Below, piece by piece: positions 1-10,353 of a stretch of DNA of 64,000 nucleotides. The notes under the pieces are model-generated. The model ran no database searches. It had not been told where the DNA came from and saw only the letters and a list, made by a program, of their open reading frames with translations. Numbering within the stretch: position 1 is the first letter of the stretch; each line of letters starts with the position of its first letter. The stretch is taken from the NCBI RefSeq assembly GCF_000212815.1, contig NZ_GL890986.1:1-64000 (forward strand), given 5' to 3'. The DNA is from Streptococcus sanguinis SK49. Its GTDB lineage: Bacteria; Bacillota; Bacilli; Lactobacillales; Streptococcaceae. Position numbers and translations under genes: made by a program.

Positions 1-842
1 TTACCAGCTGCTTTCAATTCATTGGCACGACCAGTAATATCTTGAGCCGCTTCTGGATAGCTATCCACTCCCCAAGCTTTTTGAATAGCATCTGTTCTTG
101 TCCAGCTCTTATCCATAACGACTGTGTTAGATCCTGGCAGACGGTAACCGTTGGCTACCCCATCCGTTACCAGGAGGAAGACCGTCTTACGACCGTTTTC
201 CATATTGCCTTTGACACGGTTGTACTGAGCAATTGTATCATCAATCGCAGGAACAGTTGGAGTCCCACCATCAACAGCGATATTATCGATGAAGCTATGA
301 ACTTTATTTTGATCGCTCGTTAAGCCACTATTGCCATAGGTATAGTTTTTACCAGTCGAATTCGCATCGGTATATACATTCGCAGGGCTACCACTAAAAT
401 CATTGTTTTCAAAGTAACGCACCTGATCCAAACCTTGGTAAGAAGCAACGAAGACCCGGTCAGTTGTCCGAGGATCATCAGTCTTAACGAGATAAGGGTT
501 TGTCTCATCGTATTGTTCTGGACTAACATAAGTAGTCAACCGTTTAAGGGCACGTTTGACACTTGGAATCGTTGTTCGGAATGACCCACTGGCATCCTGC
601 AGGATGACCAAGTCAATCGGCTTCCGCGGAACTGACCAGTCCGTTGCGTCTGTTTTTTCAATCTTCCGATAACACCCATTTTGTGTAATCGTTGTATGTT
701 CATCGATCCGTCTCGTCTCGATATTGAGCGGATTATTTTCCTCAGCTTTGACACTACTGATAAAGGAACCTGTAATAGCCGATGGAATGGACATGAACAA
801 AATTGTAAATAGAACTAGAATTTTTTTTATAAAATCTCTCAT
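1..842 (-). CDS. VWA-domain cell-surface adhesin, pilus-tip-like (partial; C-terminus beyond window)
   Basis: The minus strand is open from an ATG at 842 to the window edge, about 280 codons without a stop. Residues 1-33 form a Sec signal peptide: basic start (MRDFIKK), hydrophobic core, and a cut after SSVKA. A von Willebrand A domain follows, with the MIDAS metal-site parts visible: DASGS near residue 82, GGTPT near 190 and VTDG near 216. Related domains occur in streptococcal pilus-tip adhesins such as RrgA, which bind host matrix. The C-terminal repeats and LPXTG anchor would lie outside the window, so the pilus link is inference. The start is uncertain. The ATG has GGAG only 2 nt away, whereas a strong AGGAGG (884-889) precedes an in-frame ATT at 876-878. 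Confidence 0.75.
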   Translation of the reverse strand, partial: MRDFIKKILVLFTILFMSIPSAITGSFISSVKAEENNPLNIETRRIDEHTTITQNGCYRKIEKTDATDWSVPRKPIDLVILQDASGSFRTTIPSVKRALKRLTTYVSPEQYDETNPYLVKTDDPRTTDRVFVASYQGLDQVRYFENNDFSGSPANVYTDANSTGKNYTYGNSGLTSDQNKVHSFIDNIAVDGGTPTVPAIDDTIAQYNRVKGNMENGRKTVFLLVTDGVANGYRLPGSNTVVMDKSWTRTDAIQKAWGVDSYPEAAQDITGRANELKAAG

Positions 843-1513
843 ATCTCCATAAGTCCTTAATAGTCTAAAACTATTAATCTTTACCTCCTACCTCATTTTC
901 ATATATAGCAAATAGACTAATCTAACCTCTCTTACAGGATTATCTCTTCATATAAAAAATACTTAGCTAGAAAAACAGCCTATTATAGTTACAAAGCAAA
1001 TCTTTACCTAGAATTTAATATTAAGTTAATAGTTTTAATTCACTGAAACTATTTCTATTAAATTATTTCCCATCAAACTATTATGTTAAAAGGCAATAAT
1101 AAAAGACATGCAAAATAATTAAACAAACTTTTTAGCACCTCTATATTCAAAACAAAATCTTTTTCAATCTATACAGTACTTTCTTAACAAGAATTAGATT
1201 GAGAATTAAAATTTCGATTTATATCGACCAATATAATTCGTTTTAAATCGTTTTTTAATTTTTGTTAAAGGTGTCCTGTAAATCATCCCTCCTTTTATTA
1301 ATTTAGAATCATATCCTACTGTCATTTTCTCATTTCATCTCCATAAGCATTTAAACAATTACAAACAAATTAAATACTTCATTTATATTACAGTATGTTA
1401 CGATATCGGTTTATTATATCATATTTTTTTAAAGTAATCACCTATTTTTGCATATTTTATTAAGTTTTTTTTATAAGTAATATGAATAATAAAAATATTA
1501 CTAAGCAATAATT
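843..1513. other. AT-rich intergenic region between the adhesin gene and tuf
   Basis: About 670 bp of very AT-rich DNA with no convincing ORF on either strand. It is the upstream regulatory region of the adhesin gene on the minus strand. A ribosome-binding-site-like AGGAGG lies at 884-889. I cannot single out one promoter among many TATA-like strings. Confidence 0.6.
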
Positions 1514-1537
1514 AAAAACCCCGTTTTCACGAGGTTT
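1514..1537 (-). terminator. Rho-independent terminator of tuf
   Basis: On the minus strand a 9-bp stem (AAACCTCGT with ACGGGGTTT, one G-U pair) closes a GAAA tetraloop and is followed by a T run. It lies about 40 bp after the tuf stop codon. Confidence 0.85.
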
Positions 1538-1576
1538 AGTGTCTGATTATAATTGTTATCTGGGAACGGAATCGAA

Positions 1577-2773
<1,197 letters not shown>

Positions 2774-2844
2774 TTGAGTAAAAGCCTCCAATAAAATATA
2801 TTTTATAGATAGACAGTAGGCAATACAGTCTAACTTTCCTTACT

Positions 2845-2872
2845 ATTTTATCAAATTTAAATGAAAATGCAA
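2845..2872 (-). promoter_or_regulatory. tuf promoter
   Basis: On the minus strand TTGCAT (2867-2872), a 16-bp spacer and TAAAAT (2845-2850) lie about 70 bp before the tuf start. Confidence 0.7.
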
Positions 2873-2993
2873 GTCTTTTAGCATTTTTTTGTGAATTATT
2901 CCTTGTCTAATTTATAGTAAGGTTGATACCAAGAAAAGCGGTTGAATTGTCACAAGTATATCGAATTAAAAAGCACTTTGGTTACAAAAATAG

Positions 2994-3018
2994 AAAAAAC
3001 CGGAACAATTCCGATTTT
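2994..3018 (-). terminator. Rho-independent terminator of ppc
   Basis: On the minus strand a 10-bp stem (AAAATCGGAA with TTCCGGTTTT, one U-G pair) with a 3-nt loop runs into a T tract. It starts 10 bp after the ppc stop. Confidence 0.85.
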
Positions 3019-3027
3019 CTCTTTGTA

Positions 3028-5874
3028 TTAGCCAGAGTTTCGCAGACCAGTCGCTATACCGTTGATGGTTATGTGAATCAGCTTTTCTTGATCTGGTGTA
3101 AGCTGACCGTTGCGCTGACGCTTGATTAGCTCTAGCTGGATATAGTTCAAAACATTGAAATAAGGCATACGATAGTGCAAGCTATCTCTCAGATAGGTGT
3201 TTTCTGCCAGAAGCTCATCGTGCCCTTCAATCTCTAGAATGACATCCTTAGTCAGCTGCCACTCATCCAAGATAATATTGAAAATATCACGCACATTCTG
3301 ATCTTCGCAAAGCTGCGCATACTCAAAAGCGATATTCATATTTGACTTAGACAGAACCATGTCTACATTTGATAAGAGTGACTTGAAGAACGGCCATCTC
3401 TTATACATAAATTGCAGAAAAGCTAAGTTATTTTCTGGGTCTTCATCAATGAATTCCTTGAAACTCGACCCAACACCATACCAGCCTGGGAACATAACTC
3501 GACTTTGAGACCATGAGAAGACCCATGGAATAGCTCTGAGACCACCGATTTCAGTGATGGTTTTACGGGCAGCTGGACGAGAACCGATATTAAAGCTAGA
3601 GATAGCCTTGATCGGGCTGGATTCAAAGAAATAATCGTAAAAACGCTCGTCGCCAAAGACCAAATCACGGTAAATCTGATAACTGCGATTGACTACTTGG
3701 TCCATGATTCGCTCATATTTATCAGAAGTATGGCTATCGCTCTTCTTATGAGTTACCATGCGGTTAATGGCGGCAGATACCAGCATTTCCAAGTTATAGT
3801 AGGCTGCGTCTTTGTTTCCATATTTATTTCCAATAACTTCCCCTTGCTCAGTCAGACGAATCCGGTCATTGATACTGCGGAGTGGCTGAGAAGTAATAGC
3901 TTCATAGGTTGGGCCGCCACCACGTCCCACCGTACCTCCCCGGCCATGGAAGAAGGTGATTTTCACGCCAAACTTATCACCGATGGCTGTCAGCTGCTGC
4001 TGAGCCTTGTAGAGAGTCCAGCAAGAAGATAGGTAACCACCGTCCTTATTACTGTCTGAATAGCCCAGCATAATTTCCTGGTAATTATCCTTAGAGGCAA
4101 TCCACTTCTGTGCAATCGGTAGAGACAGGTATTTCTCCATGGTATCGCAGGAATTGTCCAAATCCTCAATGGTTTCAAAGAGCGGAACAATCTGGACACG
4201 AGCCCCATTTTCGTCAATCAGCCCCACTTCCTTGAGCATAATAGCCAACTCAAGTAAATCTGATACACTGGTCGAGTGAGAGATAATATTCTGCTTAATG
4301 ACTTCCTCACCGATAGCATCTTTTAGCTGACGGGCTGTTTTGAAGATTTCCAGTTCCTTTTGCAGAAGTTCGGACTTAGGCTCGTGAGTAGCTGACAGGA
4401 TACGAGGATCTTCTAGCAGCTGTTTGAGGAGAACTTGGCATTTTTCTTCTTCCGACAGACTACTATAATCTTGAACAATATTAGCTGAAGCCAAGAGCTC
4501 AGCCACACAGGCTTCATGAACACTGGAATCCTGCCGCATATCAATGCTGGCCAAGAAGAAACCAAAAACATCAACTGCTTGGAGAAGTTCAGTCAAGTCG
4601 CCACTTACCAAGGCTTCGCCATGATGTTCGATAAGAGAATCATAAATGACCTGCAAGTCTTCCTTGAATTCCTGAGCTGTTTTGTAAGAAGGTGTCTCTT
4701 CTTTCTTCAGCTCGGTCAGGGTCTCGCTGATACGAGACCGGATATAATTAGGGATGATTTCTCTTCCTTTATTGCTGACAGAAAGATTGGCCTTCGCAGA
4801 CAATTTTTCCTCAGCTCGGTCAGTCAATCGCTGATCGTCACTTGAAAAGTTGCCTTCTTTAAGGTAAAGCAAGGTTTGAATCAGCTTGGACTGGATATAG
4901 TGGAAAGCTCGGCGGTAAGGCTCATTTTCCCGATAAACAGACTTGTCTGTAGACAGAGCTGCCATTTCTGCTACTGCCTGACTGGTTTCTGAGAGGTTGG
5001 TCGATAGCGAGAAGGTGCGATAGAGTGTATAAACCTTGTCAATGTAATAGTTGAGAATGACTTCACTCTGGAGGGTAGCTGATAGTTTGAGGGTTTCTGC
5101 GGTTACAAAAGGATTGCCATCTCGGTCTCCACCAATCCACATTCCCATGGTAATAGGCTTAGGATTATCCAGCTTGATCCCCCGCTCTTCCGCCAAGCGT
5201 CTGTATTCGACCATAAAGTTAGTGATCGCTTGTAGGAAAGAGCTGTTGTAGTACTCCATGACATTGGTAATCTCATTGGTCACTTTCAGCTTTTTCTCAC
5301 GGATCATATCCGTCTGCATCATGAGCTCAATATAGCGACGGAGATTTCCTAGCCACTTCTTCTCATTGACCAGACCCGCTTTAACATCACGATGCTGGCG
5401 CAGCAAACTATGGATATGATTGGTTAAGTCCAGAATAGTCTTGCGCTGAACTTGCGTCGGGTGAGCAGTCAGTACTGGCACAACATTCAGATTTTCCAAG
5501 ATTTCCTGAGCATTTTCCCGCGTTGAAATCAGGTCAATGGTTGTTGATAGCTTTCCAAGATAATCCTGATCGATATTGTTCTGATGGTTGATTTCATAAG
5601 CTAAATCCACGTCTTCTGAGATATTAATCAAAAGCGGCAAAATAGAGAAATAACGGGAAATATAAACCATTTCATCTGTCGTTAGCTCTTCTACAATTGC
5701 TTTTAACTCATGATATTTGGAGTTAACCGCCAACTCCTCCATGAGGGAGATTTTTTCAAAAGTCTCAGGGCTGAGAAGATTTCGAGTAATGTCGGCAAGC
5801 AAGTCTGTCAAAATGGCGACTTCTTCTCGAATCACTTCTTTATTGCTGTAGCTTTCTAATTTGTTAAATGACAT
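3028..5874 (-). CDS. ppc: Phosphoenolpyruvate carboxylase
   Basis: It carboxylates phosphoenolpyruvate with bicarbonate to oxaloacetate. This supplies aspartate-family amino acids in an organism with an incomplete TCA cycle. The 948-residue length is normal. The catalytic histidine sits in VLTAHPTQ (about residue 138), followed by GGDRDGNP, the glycine-rich loop [14 protein letters not shown], and [10 protein letters not shown]. The C-terminus ends TGLRNSG, close to the usual QNTG end. I chose the ATG at 5874 because AAGG lies 8 nt upstream. An in-frame GTG 9 nt earlier is part of that ribosome-binding site. It lies 31 bp downstream of ftsW and is probably cotranscribed with it, an arrangement also seen in the pneumococcus. 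Confidence 0.97.
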   Translation of the reverse strand: MSFNKLESYSNKEVIREEVAILTDLLADITRNLLSPETFEKISLMEELAVNSKYHELKAIVEELTTDEMVYISRYFSILPLLINISEDVDLAYEINHQNNIDQDYLGKLSTTIDLISTRENAQEILENLNVVPVLTAHPTQVQRKTILDLTNHIHSLLRQHRDVKAGLVNEKKWLGNLRRYIELMMQTDMIREKKLKVTNEITNVMEYYNSSFLQAITNFMVEYRRLAEERGIKLDNPKPITMGMWIGGDRDGNPFVTAETLKLSATLQSEVILNYYIDKVYTLYRTFSLSTNLSETSQAVAEMAALSTDKSVYRENEPYRRAFHYIQSKLIQTLLYLKEGNFSSDDQRLTDRAEEKLSAKANLSVSNKGREIIPNYIRSRISETLTELKKEETPSYKTAQEFKEDLQVIYDSLIEHHGEALVSGDLTELLQAVDVFGFFLASIDMRQDSSVHEACVAELLASANIVQDYSSLSEEEKCQVLLKQLLEDPRILSATHEPKSELLQKELEIFKTARQLKDAIGEEVIKQNIISHSTSVSDLLELAIMLKEVGLIDENGARVQIVPLFETIEDLDNSCDTMEKYLSLPIAQKWIASKDNYQEIMLGYSDSNKDGGYLSSCWTLYKAQQQLTAIGDKFGVKITFFHGRGGTVGRGGGPTYEAITSQPLRSINDRIRLTEQGEVIGNKYGNKDAAYYNLEMLVSAAINRMVTHKKSDSHTSDKYERIMDQVVNRSYQIYRDLVFGDERFYDYFFESSPIKAISSFNIGSRPAARKTITEIGGLRAIPWVFSWSQSRVMFPGWYGVGSSFKEFIDEDPENNLAFLQFMYKRWPFFKSLLSNVDMVLSKSNMNIAFEYAQLCEDQNVRDIFNIILDEWQLTKDVILEIEGHDELLAENTYLRDSLHYRMPYFNVLNYIQLELIKRQRNGQLTPDQEKLIHITINGIATGLRNSG

Positions 5875-5905
5875 AATCTGCACCTTTCATTTTTGCAACA
5901 ACTGT

Positions 5906-7153
5906 TCACACGAACTGCGTTTGAGCTTCCTCAGACTGGTCTTGCGCCTCCGCTTCCATCTGTTCATAGAGGGCATCACGGCGCTCGTTGGCATCAATAT
6001 TAAGTACCAAGGCGATGGCTACTGACAAGACCAGAAGACTGTTCCCTCCTTGCGATAGGAAAGGGAAAGTTACTCCTGTAGACGGAATGAGACCTGAGAT
6101 TCCACCGATATTGATAAAGGTCTGCATGAGTATCATACCGCCGATTCCCAAAGCCATCATGGAGTTAAATGGATTCTTAGCCCGAATCCCGACCAAGATA
6201 ATTCTCAAAATTAGGAAAAAGAGCAAGGCCAGAATCAGACTGGCACCAAAGAAACCAAACTCCTCTATCACGATAGAAAATACAAAGTCCGTATGAGCTT
6301 CCGGCAGATAACCGCGCTTCTCAATAGAGTTACCCAAGCCTAGACCAAACCAGCCGCCATTACTCATAGCATAATAGGAATTAGCCAATTGGTGGCCTGA
6401 GCCAGACAAATCCTTGAAGGGATTGAAGAAAGCGCTGAAACGCTTGGCCACATACCCAAAGACTGGAATCTTGGCCACGCGCTCAACCCCAATCAACCAA
6501 ATGCTCGCCAGAACCAATCCCGAAACACTGACAATGGCTCCAAGCATCGTAGAAAACCACCGGTAGCCAATCCCGCTGACAGCTATCATTATCACGACGG
6601 TCAAAAATAGAATAGTCGCATTTCCAAGGTCTGGCATAATCGCTACAATCCCAATCAGAATAGCCACCATGGTCCGCCAGTCGTTAAAGGCTTTGGGAAA
6701 CCAATGGTTGTGAGTCAGGGCTTGGTAGTCATAGACCTTTATCTCCCCCTGCCTCTTTGTAAAGCGAAAAGCTAGATACCAGACCAGAATAATCTTCAAA
6801 TACTCCGCAGGCTGAATACTGAAAGCTCCAAGCTTGAGCCAACCATGGGCACCGTTAATAGTACCAGTTATAAAACGAGATAAGAGTAAGAGGATAATCT
6901 CAGCAAAGATAACTATAGTCAGGATGCCTCCTTTTTTCAGGAAACCCAAGCGGATTCTATATAGGAGCGCAATTATAAAGAGACTTATTATCCAAAAAAT
7001 CCCCTGATTCAAGACCATTCCAAAACCATTTCCTCCGGCCTGAATCGAGGTGGGACTCGTTGTTGAATAGACCACAATCAATCCCAAAACAGATAAAATC
7101 AAATAGGGAATCAAGATGGAATAATTCAACAAGTGCTTCTTGTCAATTTTCAT
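5906..7153 (-). CDS. ftsW: Septal peptidoglycan polymerase FtsW (SEDS family)
   Basis: FtsW is a membrane peptidoglycan glycosyltransferase of the divisome that works with a class B PBP at the septum. The 415-residue protein has about 10 membrane segments. SEDS-family signatures are visible: QPAEYLKI near the middle, LPEAHTDFVFS before the last third, and GLIPSTGVTFPFLSQGG near the end. The extended C-terminal tail is acidic and glutamine-rich (about 395-415). Position beside ppc matches the streptococcal ftsW locus, which favours FtsW over its elongation paralogue RodA. A weak GGTG precedes the ATG, and TGGTATAAT lies about 35 bp upstream. Confidence 0.93.
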   Translation of the reverse strand: MKIDKKHLLNYSILIPYLILSVLGLIVVYSTTSPTSIQAGGNGFGMVLNQGIFWIISLFIIALLYRIRLGFLKKGGILTIVIFAEIILLLLSRFITGTINGAHGWLKLGAFSIQPAEYLKIILVWYLAFRFTKRQGEIKVYDYQALTHNHWFPKAFNDWRTMVAILIGIVAIMPDLGNATILFLTVVIMIAVSGIGYRWFSTMLGAIVSVSGLVLASIWLIGVERVAKIPVFGYVAKRFSAFFNPFKDLSGSGHQLANSYYAMSNGGWFGLGLGNSIEKRGYLPEAHTDFVFSIVIEEFGFFGASLILALLFFLILRIILVGIRAKNPFNSMMALGIGGMILMQTFINIGGISGLIPSTGVTFPFLSQGGNSLLVLSVAIALVLNIDANERRDALYEQMEAEAQDQSEEAQTQFV

Positions 7154-7187
7154 ATTTCACCATTAAACTTCTAAAAATTCAATTCTC

Positions 7188-7196
7188 ATTATACCA
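7188..7196 (-). promoter_or_regulatory. Extended -10 promoter for ftsW-ppc
   Basis: TGGTATAAT on the minus strand, 35 nt before the ftsW start. No good -35 is visible, typical of extended -10 promoters. Confidence 0.5.
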
Positions 7197-7307
7197 CCTT
7201 TTGGATTGAAAAAAAAGCATTAGTGCAGAGACTGGAATAATAAGGACTTGCTTTCTCTCTTTTACATAAAATTGTGATAAGATATGAAGCAAGCAAAGGA
7301 GGAGAAC

Positions 7308-7781
7308 ATGACAGACATTTATGATATCGAAATCCAAAAACAAGACGGAAGTCTGCAAAAAATGAGTGATTATAAAGGAAAGATTCTGCTGATTGTCAAT
7401 ACAGCGACCGGTTGCGGCTTCACTCCTCAGTATCAAGAACTGCAGGGACTCTATGAGCGCTACCAGAAAGACGGATTTGAAATCCTGGATTTCCCCTGTA
7501 ATCAGTTTGGCCAGCAGGCTCCTGGAGACGCTGCAGAAATCAACAGCTTTTGCAACCTTAACTACGGAACGACCTTTCCTCGATTTGCTAAGATTGATGT
7601 CAACGGTCCTCATACTGCTCCACTCTTTGACTGGCTCAAAAAAGAAAAGGGTGGTCTTCTGGGCGAGAAGATCAAGTGGAATTTCACAAAGTTTCTGGTC
7701 AGCCGAGATGGAACAGTCATCAAACGTTTCTCTCCACAAACCTCTCCTCAAAAGATAGAAGAACTGATTCAAAAGCTATAA
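7308..7781 (+). CDS. gpx: Glutathione peroxidase family thiol peroxidase
   Basis: The 157-residue protein has the glutathione peroxidase fold. It reduces peroxides with a catalytic cysteine instead of selenocysteine, using thioredoxin or glutathione as donor. The peroxidatic Cys36 is in TGCGFTPQ. FPCNQFG carries a conserved Gln and a second Cys, and KWNFTKF holds the Trp-Asn pair. I start at the ATG at 7308, which has AAAGGAGGAG 4 nt upstream, rather than the ATG at 7284. The gene stands alone, divergent from ftsW. An extended -10-like TGATAAGAT lies just upstream. Glutathione reductase is encoded about 8 kb away, consistent with a shared peroxide defence, but which donor it uses is not shown. 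Confidence 0.93.
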   Translation: MTDIYDIEIQKQDGSLQKMSDYKGKILLIVNTATGCGFTPQYQELQGLYERYQKDGFEILDFPCNQFGQQAPGDAAEINSFCNLNYGTTFPRFAKIDVNGPHTAPLFDWLKKEKGGLLGEKIKWNFTKFLVSRDGTVIKRFSPQTSPQKIEELIQKL

Positions 7782-7927
7782 TCTGTCGCAAGACCAAAAC
7801 TATTTAGGCATCGAAACCCTATCTTCCATAGCTTAGCTAAACTCTTTAAAAATATCTTGATTTTGCTTTATAATATTTCAATTATGTTACGTTTTATTCA
7901 TTTTTCGACGAATACAGGGGATATTTT

Positions 7928-7956
7928 TTGCTTTTTTATTTATTTTAAGTTAAAAT
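7928..7956 (+). promoter_or_regulatory. Promoter giving a leaderless GH25 mRNA (predicted)
   Basis: TTGCTT (7928-7933), a 17-bp spacer and TAAAAT (7951-7956). Only 8 nt separate the -10 from the ATG at 7965, so transcription should begin at or next to the start codon. No Shine-Dalgarno sequence is present. Confidence 0.5.
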
Positions 7957-7964
7957 AAACCAGT

Positions 7965-8822
7965 ATGAGAAAGAGGATTAAACCGCTTGCAATCCTAATT
8001 TTCTTTGCTTCTTTTATCACTTTAATTTTGATAAGCAAGCAAATTACTGACTCTCAGGAAAAGCAAGCACAGGCAAAAATTTCACAAACTAAACAAACTC
8101 CAAGTTCCTCAAAAAAAGAGGAAACATCTGACGATTCGTCCTTAGATGAAGAGTTTATTTCCAGACCAATCATTGACATTTCTGGCTGGCAGCTGCCAAG
8201 TGAGATTAATTACGACTTACTCGCACAGAATGTTTCAGGAGTAATTGTCCGTGTTCATAGTGGAGCACAGGCAAAAAAAGAAAACGCAGCAACCCACCTG
8301 AATGGTCTGGACAAGTCTTATGAAAGACATATCAAAGAATTTCAAAAGCGCAACATCCCTGTTGCTGTCTATGCCTATGTGGCCGCCAATAGCAAAAAGG
8401 AAATGGAAAAAGAAGCTGAAAGTTTCTACAAGGCTTCTGCCAAGTACCATCCAACCTATTATTGGCTAGACGTCGAAGAAAAGACCATGTCTGACATGAA
8501 TGCGGGAGTTGAAGCTTTCCGAGCCAAGCTAGAGTCACTTGGTGTTAAAAATATTGGTATCTATATTGGTACATACTTTATGGAGGAGCATAGCATCTCT
8601 ACCGACAAGTTCACAGCAATTTGGATTCCGACTTATGGTAATGACGACGGCTACTACAATGCCGCACCGAATACAGAGCAAGATTACGACTTGCATCAGT
8701 ACACATCACAAGGTCAGCTGACTGGTTTCTCCCATTATCTTGATTTGAACCAGTTGTCAACCTTGAAAGACCAGACAGCTACCTATCAAAAGCTATTTAC
8801 GGTTCCTAAAGAAAGTCAATAG
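7965..8822 (+). CDS. Membrane-anchored GH25 family lysozyme
   Basis: The 285-residue protein belongs to glycoside hydrolase family 25, which cuts the MurNAc-beta-1,4-GlcNAc bond of peptidoglycan. Residues 8-25 are a single hydrophobic segment after a basic start (MRKRIK) with no clear cleavage site, so it is probably a signal anchor. Residues 26-65 form a Lys/Gln/Ser-rich linker. The catalytic domain begins with DISGWQ (Asp71) and contains WLDVEE (Asp169, Glu171) and a late DLHQYTS, all conserved in the family. No choline- or other wall-binding repeats are present. The gene is monocistronic between its own promoter and terminator. The biological role (wall remodelling or competition) is not shown. 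Confidence 0.9.
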   Translation: MRKRIKPLAILIFFASFITLILISKQITDSQEKQAQAKISQTKQTPSSSKKEETSDDSSLDEEFISRPIIDISGWQLPSEINYDLLAQNVSGVIVRVHSGAQAKKENAATHLNGLDKSYERHIKEFQKRNIPVAVYAYVAANSKKEMEKEAESFYKASAKYHPTYYWLDVEEKTMSDMNAGVEAFRAKLESLGVKNIGIYIGTYFMEEHSISTDKFTAIWIPTYGNDDGYYNAAPNTEQDYDLHQYTSQGQLTGFSHYLDLNQLSTLKDQTATYQKLFTVPKESQ

Positions 8823-8829
8823 CTCAGAG

Positions 8830-8865
8830 CGACAGCTCAAGTCTCAAAGACTGCTGTCGTTTTTT
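8830..8865 (+). terminator. Terminator of GH25 gene
   Basis: CGACAGC pairs with GCTGTCG, an inner AGTC/GACT stem stacks on it, and six T follow. Confidence 0.85.
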
Positions 8866-8901
8866 ATTGTCACAAAATAGGAAATTTCCAGCCATTCCCT
8901 C

Positions 8902-8930
8902 TTAATAAAGCCTATATTTTATGATATAAT
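8902..8930 (+). promoter_or_regulatory. Promoter of the DUF368 gene
   Basis: TTAATA (8902-8907), a 17-bp spacer and an extended -10 TGATATAAT (ends 8930). Confidence 0.6.
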
Positions 8931-8964
8931 GATTTGATAAATGAAATTAGAAAAGGAAAATACA

Positions 8965-9813
8965 ATGATTTCTTGGTTGAATAGAATTTTCAAAGGAATG
9001 GTCATTGCACTTGGCTTTATTTTGCCGGGAGTTTCAGGCGGAGTTTTAGCAGCTATCTTAGGTATTTATGAACGCTTGATTCATTTTTTAGCACATTTAA
9101 AAGAAAACTTCGTCGAAAATGTTCTCTATTTCATACCAGTTGGAATCGGAATGATTTTAGGAATTGCCGCTTTCTCCTATCCTGTCAATCTGCTGCTGGA
9201 TAACTACAAAGTGATTGTCCTTTGGGGATTTGCTGGAGCTATCATCGGGACTGTTCCCAGTATTATTAAAGAGTCTGTCGCTAAAAGTGAGCGCGATCGG
9301 ACTGATATTCTCGTTTTCTGGGTCAGCCTCATTCTTTCAGGAATCTTTCTTTATTCCTTAAATGGCATGGTCGGCACCTTGCCAGCTAACTTTCTCTCTT
9401 TCATCTTAGCTGGAGCCTTGATTGCACTGGGCATTTTAATTCCCGGACTCAGTCCGTCCAATCTTCTCTTAATTTTAGGACTCTATGCACCTATGCTGAA
9501 TGGCTTTCGTAAACTGGATCTCTTGGGCACCTTCCTTCCTATCGGAATCGGAGGCGCCTTAGCACTGATTCTCTTCTCTAAACTCATGGATCATATTTTG
9601 AAAAACTACTACTCTCGTGTCTATCACTTTATCATTGGCATCGTCCTATCCAGTACACTTCTCATTGTAGTGCCTCAAGCAGGAAACAGTGAAAGCATCA
9701 GCTATCATGGAGTTTCTATATTGACACTTGTTCTTGCAGCCTTTTTCTTCGGTCTAGGAACCTGGTTGGGTCTCTGGATGTCACAATTAGAAGAGAGATA
9801 TACTAATGGCTAA
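8965..9813 (+). CDS. popT: DUF368 family polyprenyl-phosphate transporter
   Basis: A 282-residue protein with about 8-9 membrane segments and the DUF368 hallmarks: LPGVSGGVLA near the N-terminus and LIPGLSPSN about residue 160. DUF368 proteins (PopT) are reported to recycle undecaprenyl phosphate across the membrane for wall and teichoic acid synthesis. That function is taken from the family. I prefer the ATG at 8965 because AAGGAAA lies 6 nt upstream. The upstream in-frame ATG at 8941 would be almost at the predicted transcription start. Its last 8 bp overlap ybaK, so the two are translationally coupled. Confidence 0.85.
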   Translation: MISWLNRIFKGMVIALGFILPGVSGGVLAAILGIYERLIHFLAHLKENFVENVLYFIPVGIGMILGIAAFSYPVNLLLDNYKVIVLWGFAGAIIGTVPSIIKESVAKSERDRTDILVFWVSLILSGIFLYSLNGMVGTLPANFLSFILAGALIALGILIPGLSPSNLLLILGLYAPMLNGFRKLDLLGTFLPIGIGGALALILFSKLMDHILKNYYSRVYHFIIGIVLSSTLLIVVPQAGNSESISYHGVSILTLVLAAFFFGLGTWLGLWMSQLEERYTNG

Positions 9814-10291
9814 AAAAACAAAAATCAAAAAAACACTGGTCGAGCAAATTTTAAGCAAGGCTAAGATTGAACATCGAGGCCTGCAGCTAAATGCCTTAGC
9901 AGAACAGCCAGCCGATGACTTGGATCGTTCGCAGATTTATAAAACCTTGGCCTTGACAGGAGACAAGACTGGCACAATAATCGGTATCTTGCCAATCACA
10001 GAACATCTGTCCGAAAAGAAAATGGCCAAGATTTCCGGTAATAAAAAAGTCAGTATGATTCCTCAGAAAGACTTGGAAAAGACAACGGGCTATGTCCACG
10101 GAGCCAACAATCCTGTCGGTATCCGTCAAAAGCACAACTTTCCAATCTATATCGACCAGTCAGCTCTAGAGCGAGATAGCATTATCGTTTCTGCCGGTGA
10201 AGTCGGCCGCAGTATCGAAATCAAGGCTCAAGATTTGGCAGATTTTGTTCAAGCTAACTTTGCAGACCTCAAGGAAAGTTCTAGCTCATAA
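9806..10291 (+). CDS. ybaK: Cys-tRNA(Pro)/Cys-tRNA(Cys) deacylase, YbaK/EbsC family
   Basis: A 161-residue trans-editing protein of the YbaK group. Such proteins hydrolyse Cys-tRNA(Pro) formed by prolyl-tRNA synthetase mistakes. The family core is visible: KTLALTG near residue 46, the lysine of GNKKVSM near residue 78, and GYVHGANNPVG near residue 97. The start overlaps the end of the DUF368 gene (ACTAATGG), so it is read from the same mRNA. The length fits the free-standing deacylase rather than a synthetase domain. Confidence 0.92.
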   Translation: MAKKTKIKKTLVEQILSKAKIEHRGLQLNALAEQPADDLDRSQIYKTLALTGDKTGTIIGILPITEHLSEKKMAKISGNKKVSMIPQKDLEKTTGYVHGANNPVGIRQKHNFPIYIDQSALERDSIIVSAGEVGRSIEIKAQDLADFVQANFADLKESSSS

Positions 10292-10353
10292 TTCTTCAAT
10301 ATTGCACCTAATATTCTCAATAAACCCTAATAAGAAAGAAACAATCAACCACT

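Noticed and set aside
320..754. Two short minus-strand ORFs in the adhesin region
   Set aside because: They are out-of-frame shadows. The true frame runs unbroken from 842 to the edge with a signal peptide and a VWA domain.
7179..7772. A 197-residue minus-strand ORF over gpx
   Set aside because: Antisense to a complete glutathione peroxidase; no start site and no motif.
8941..8964. Upstream ATG of the DUF368 gene as start
   Set aside because: It lies within about 4 nt of the predicted TSS, while the ATG at 8965 has a Shine-Dalgarno and fits the family N-terminus.
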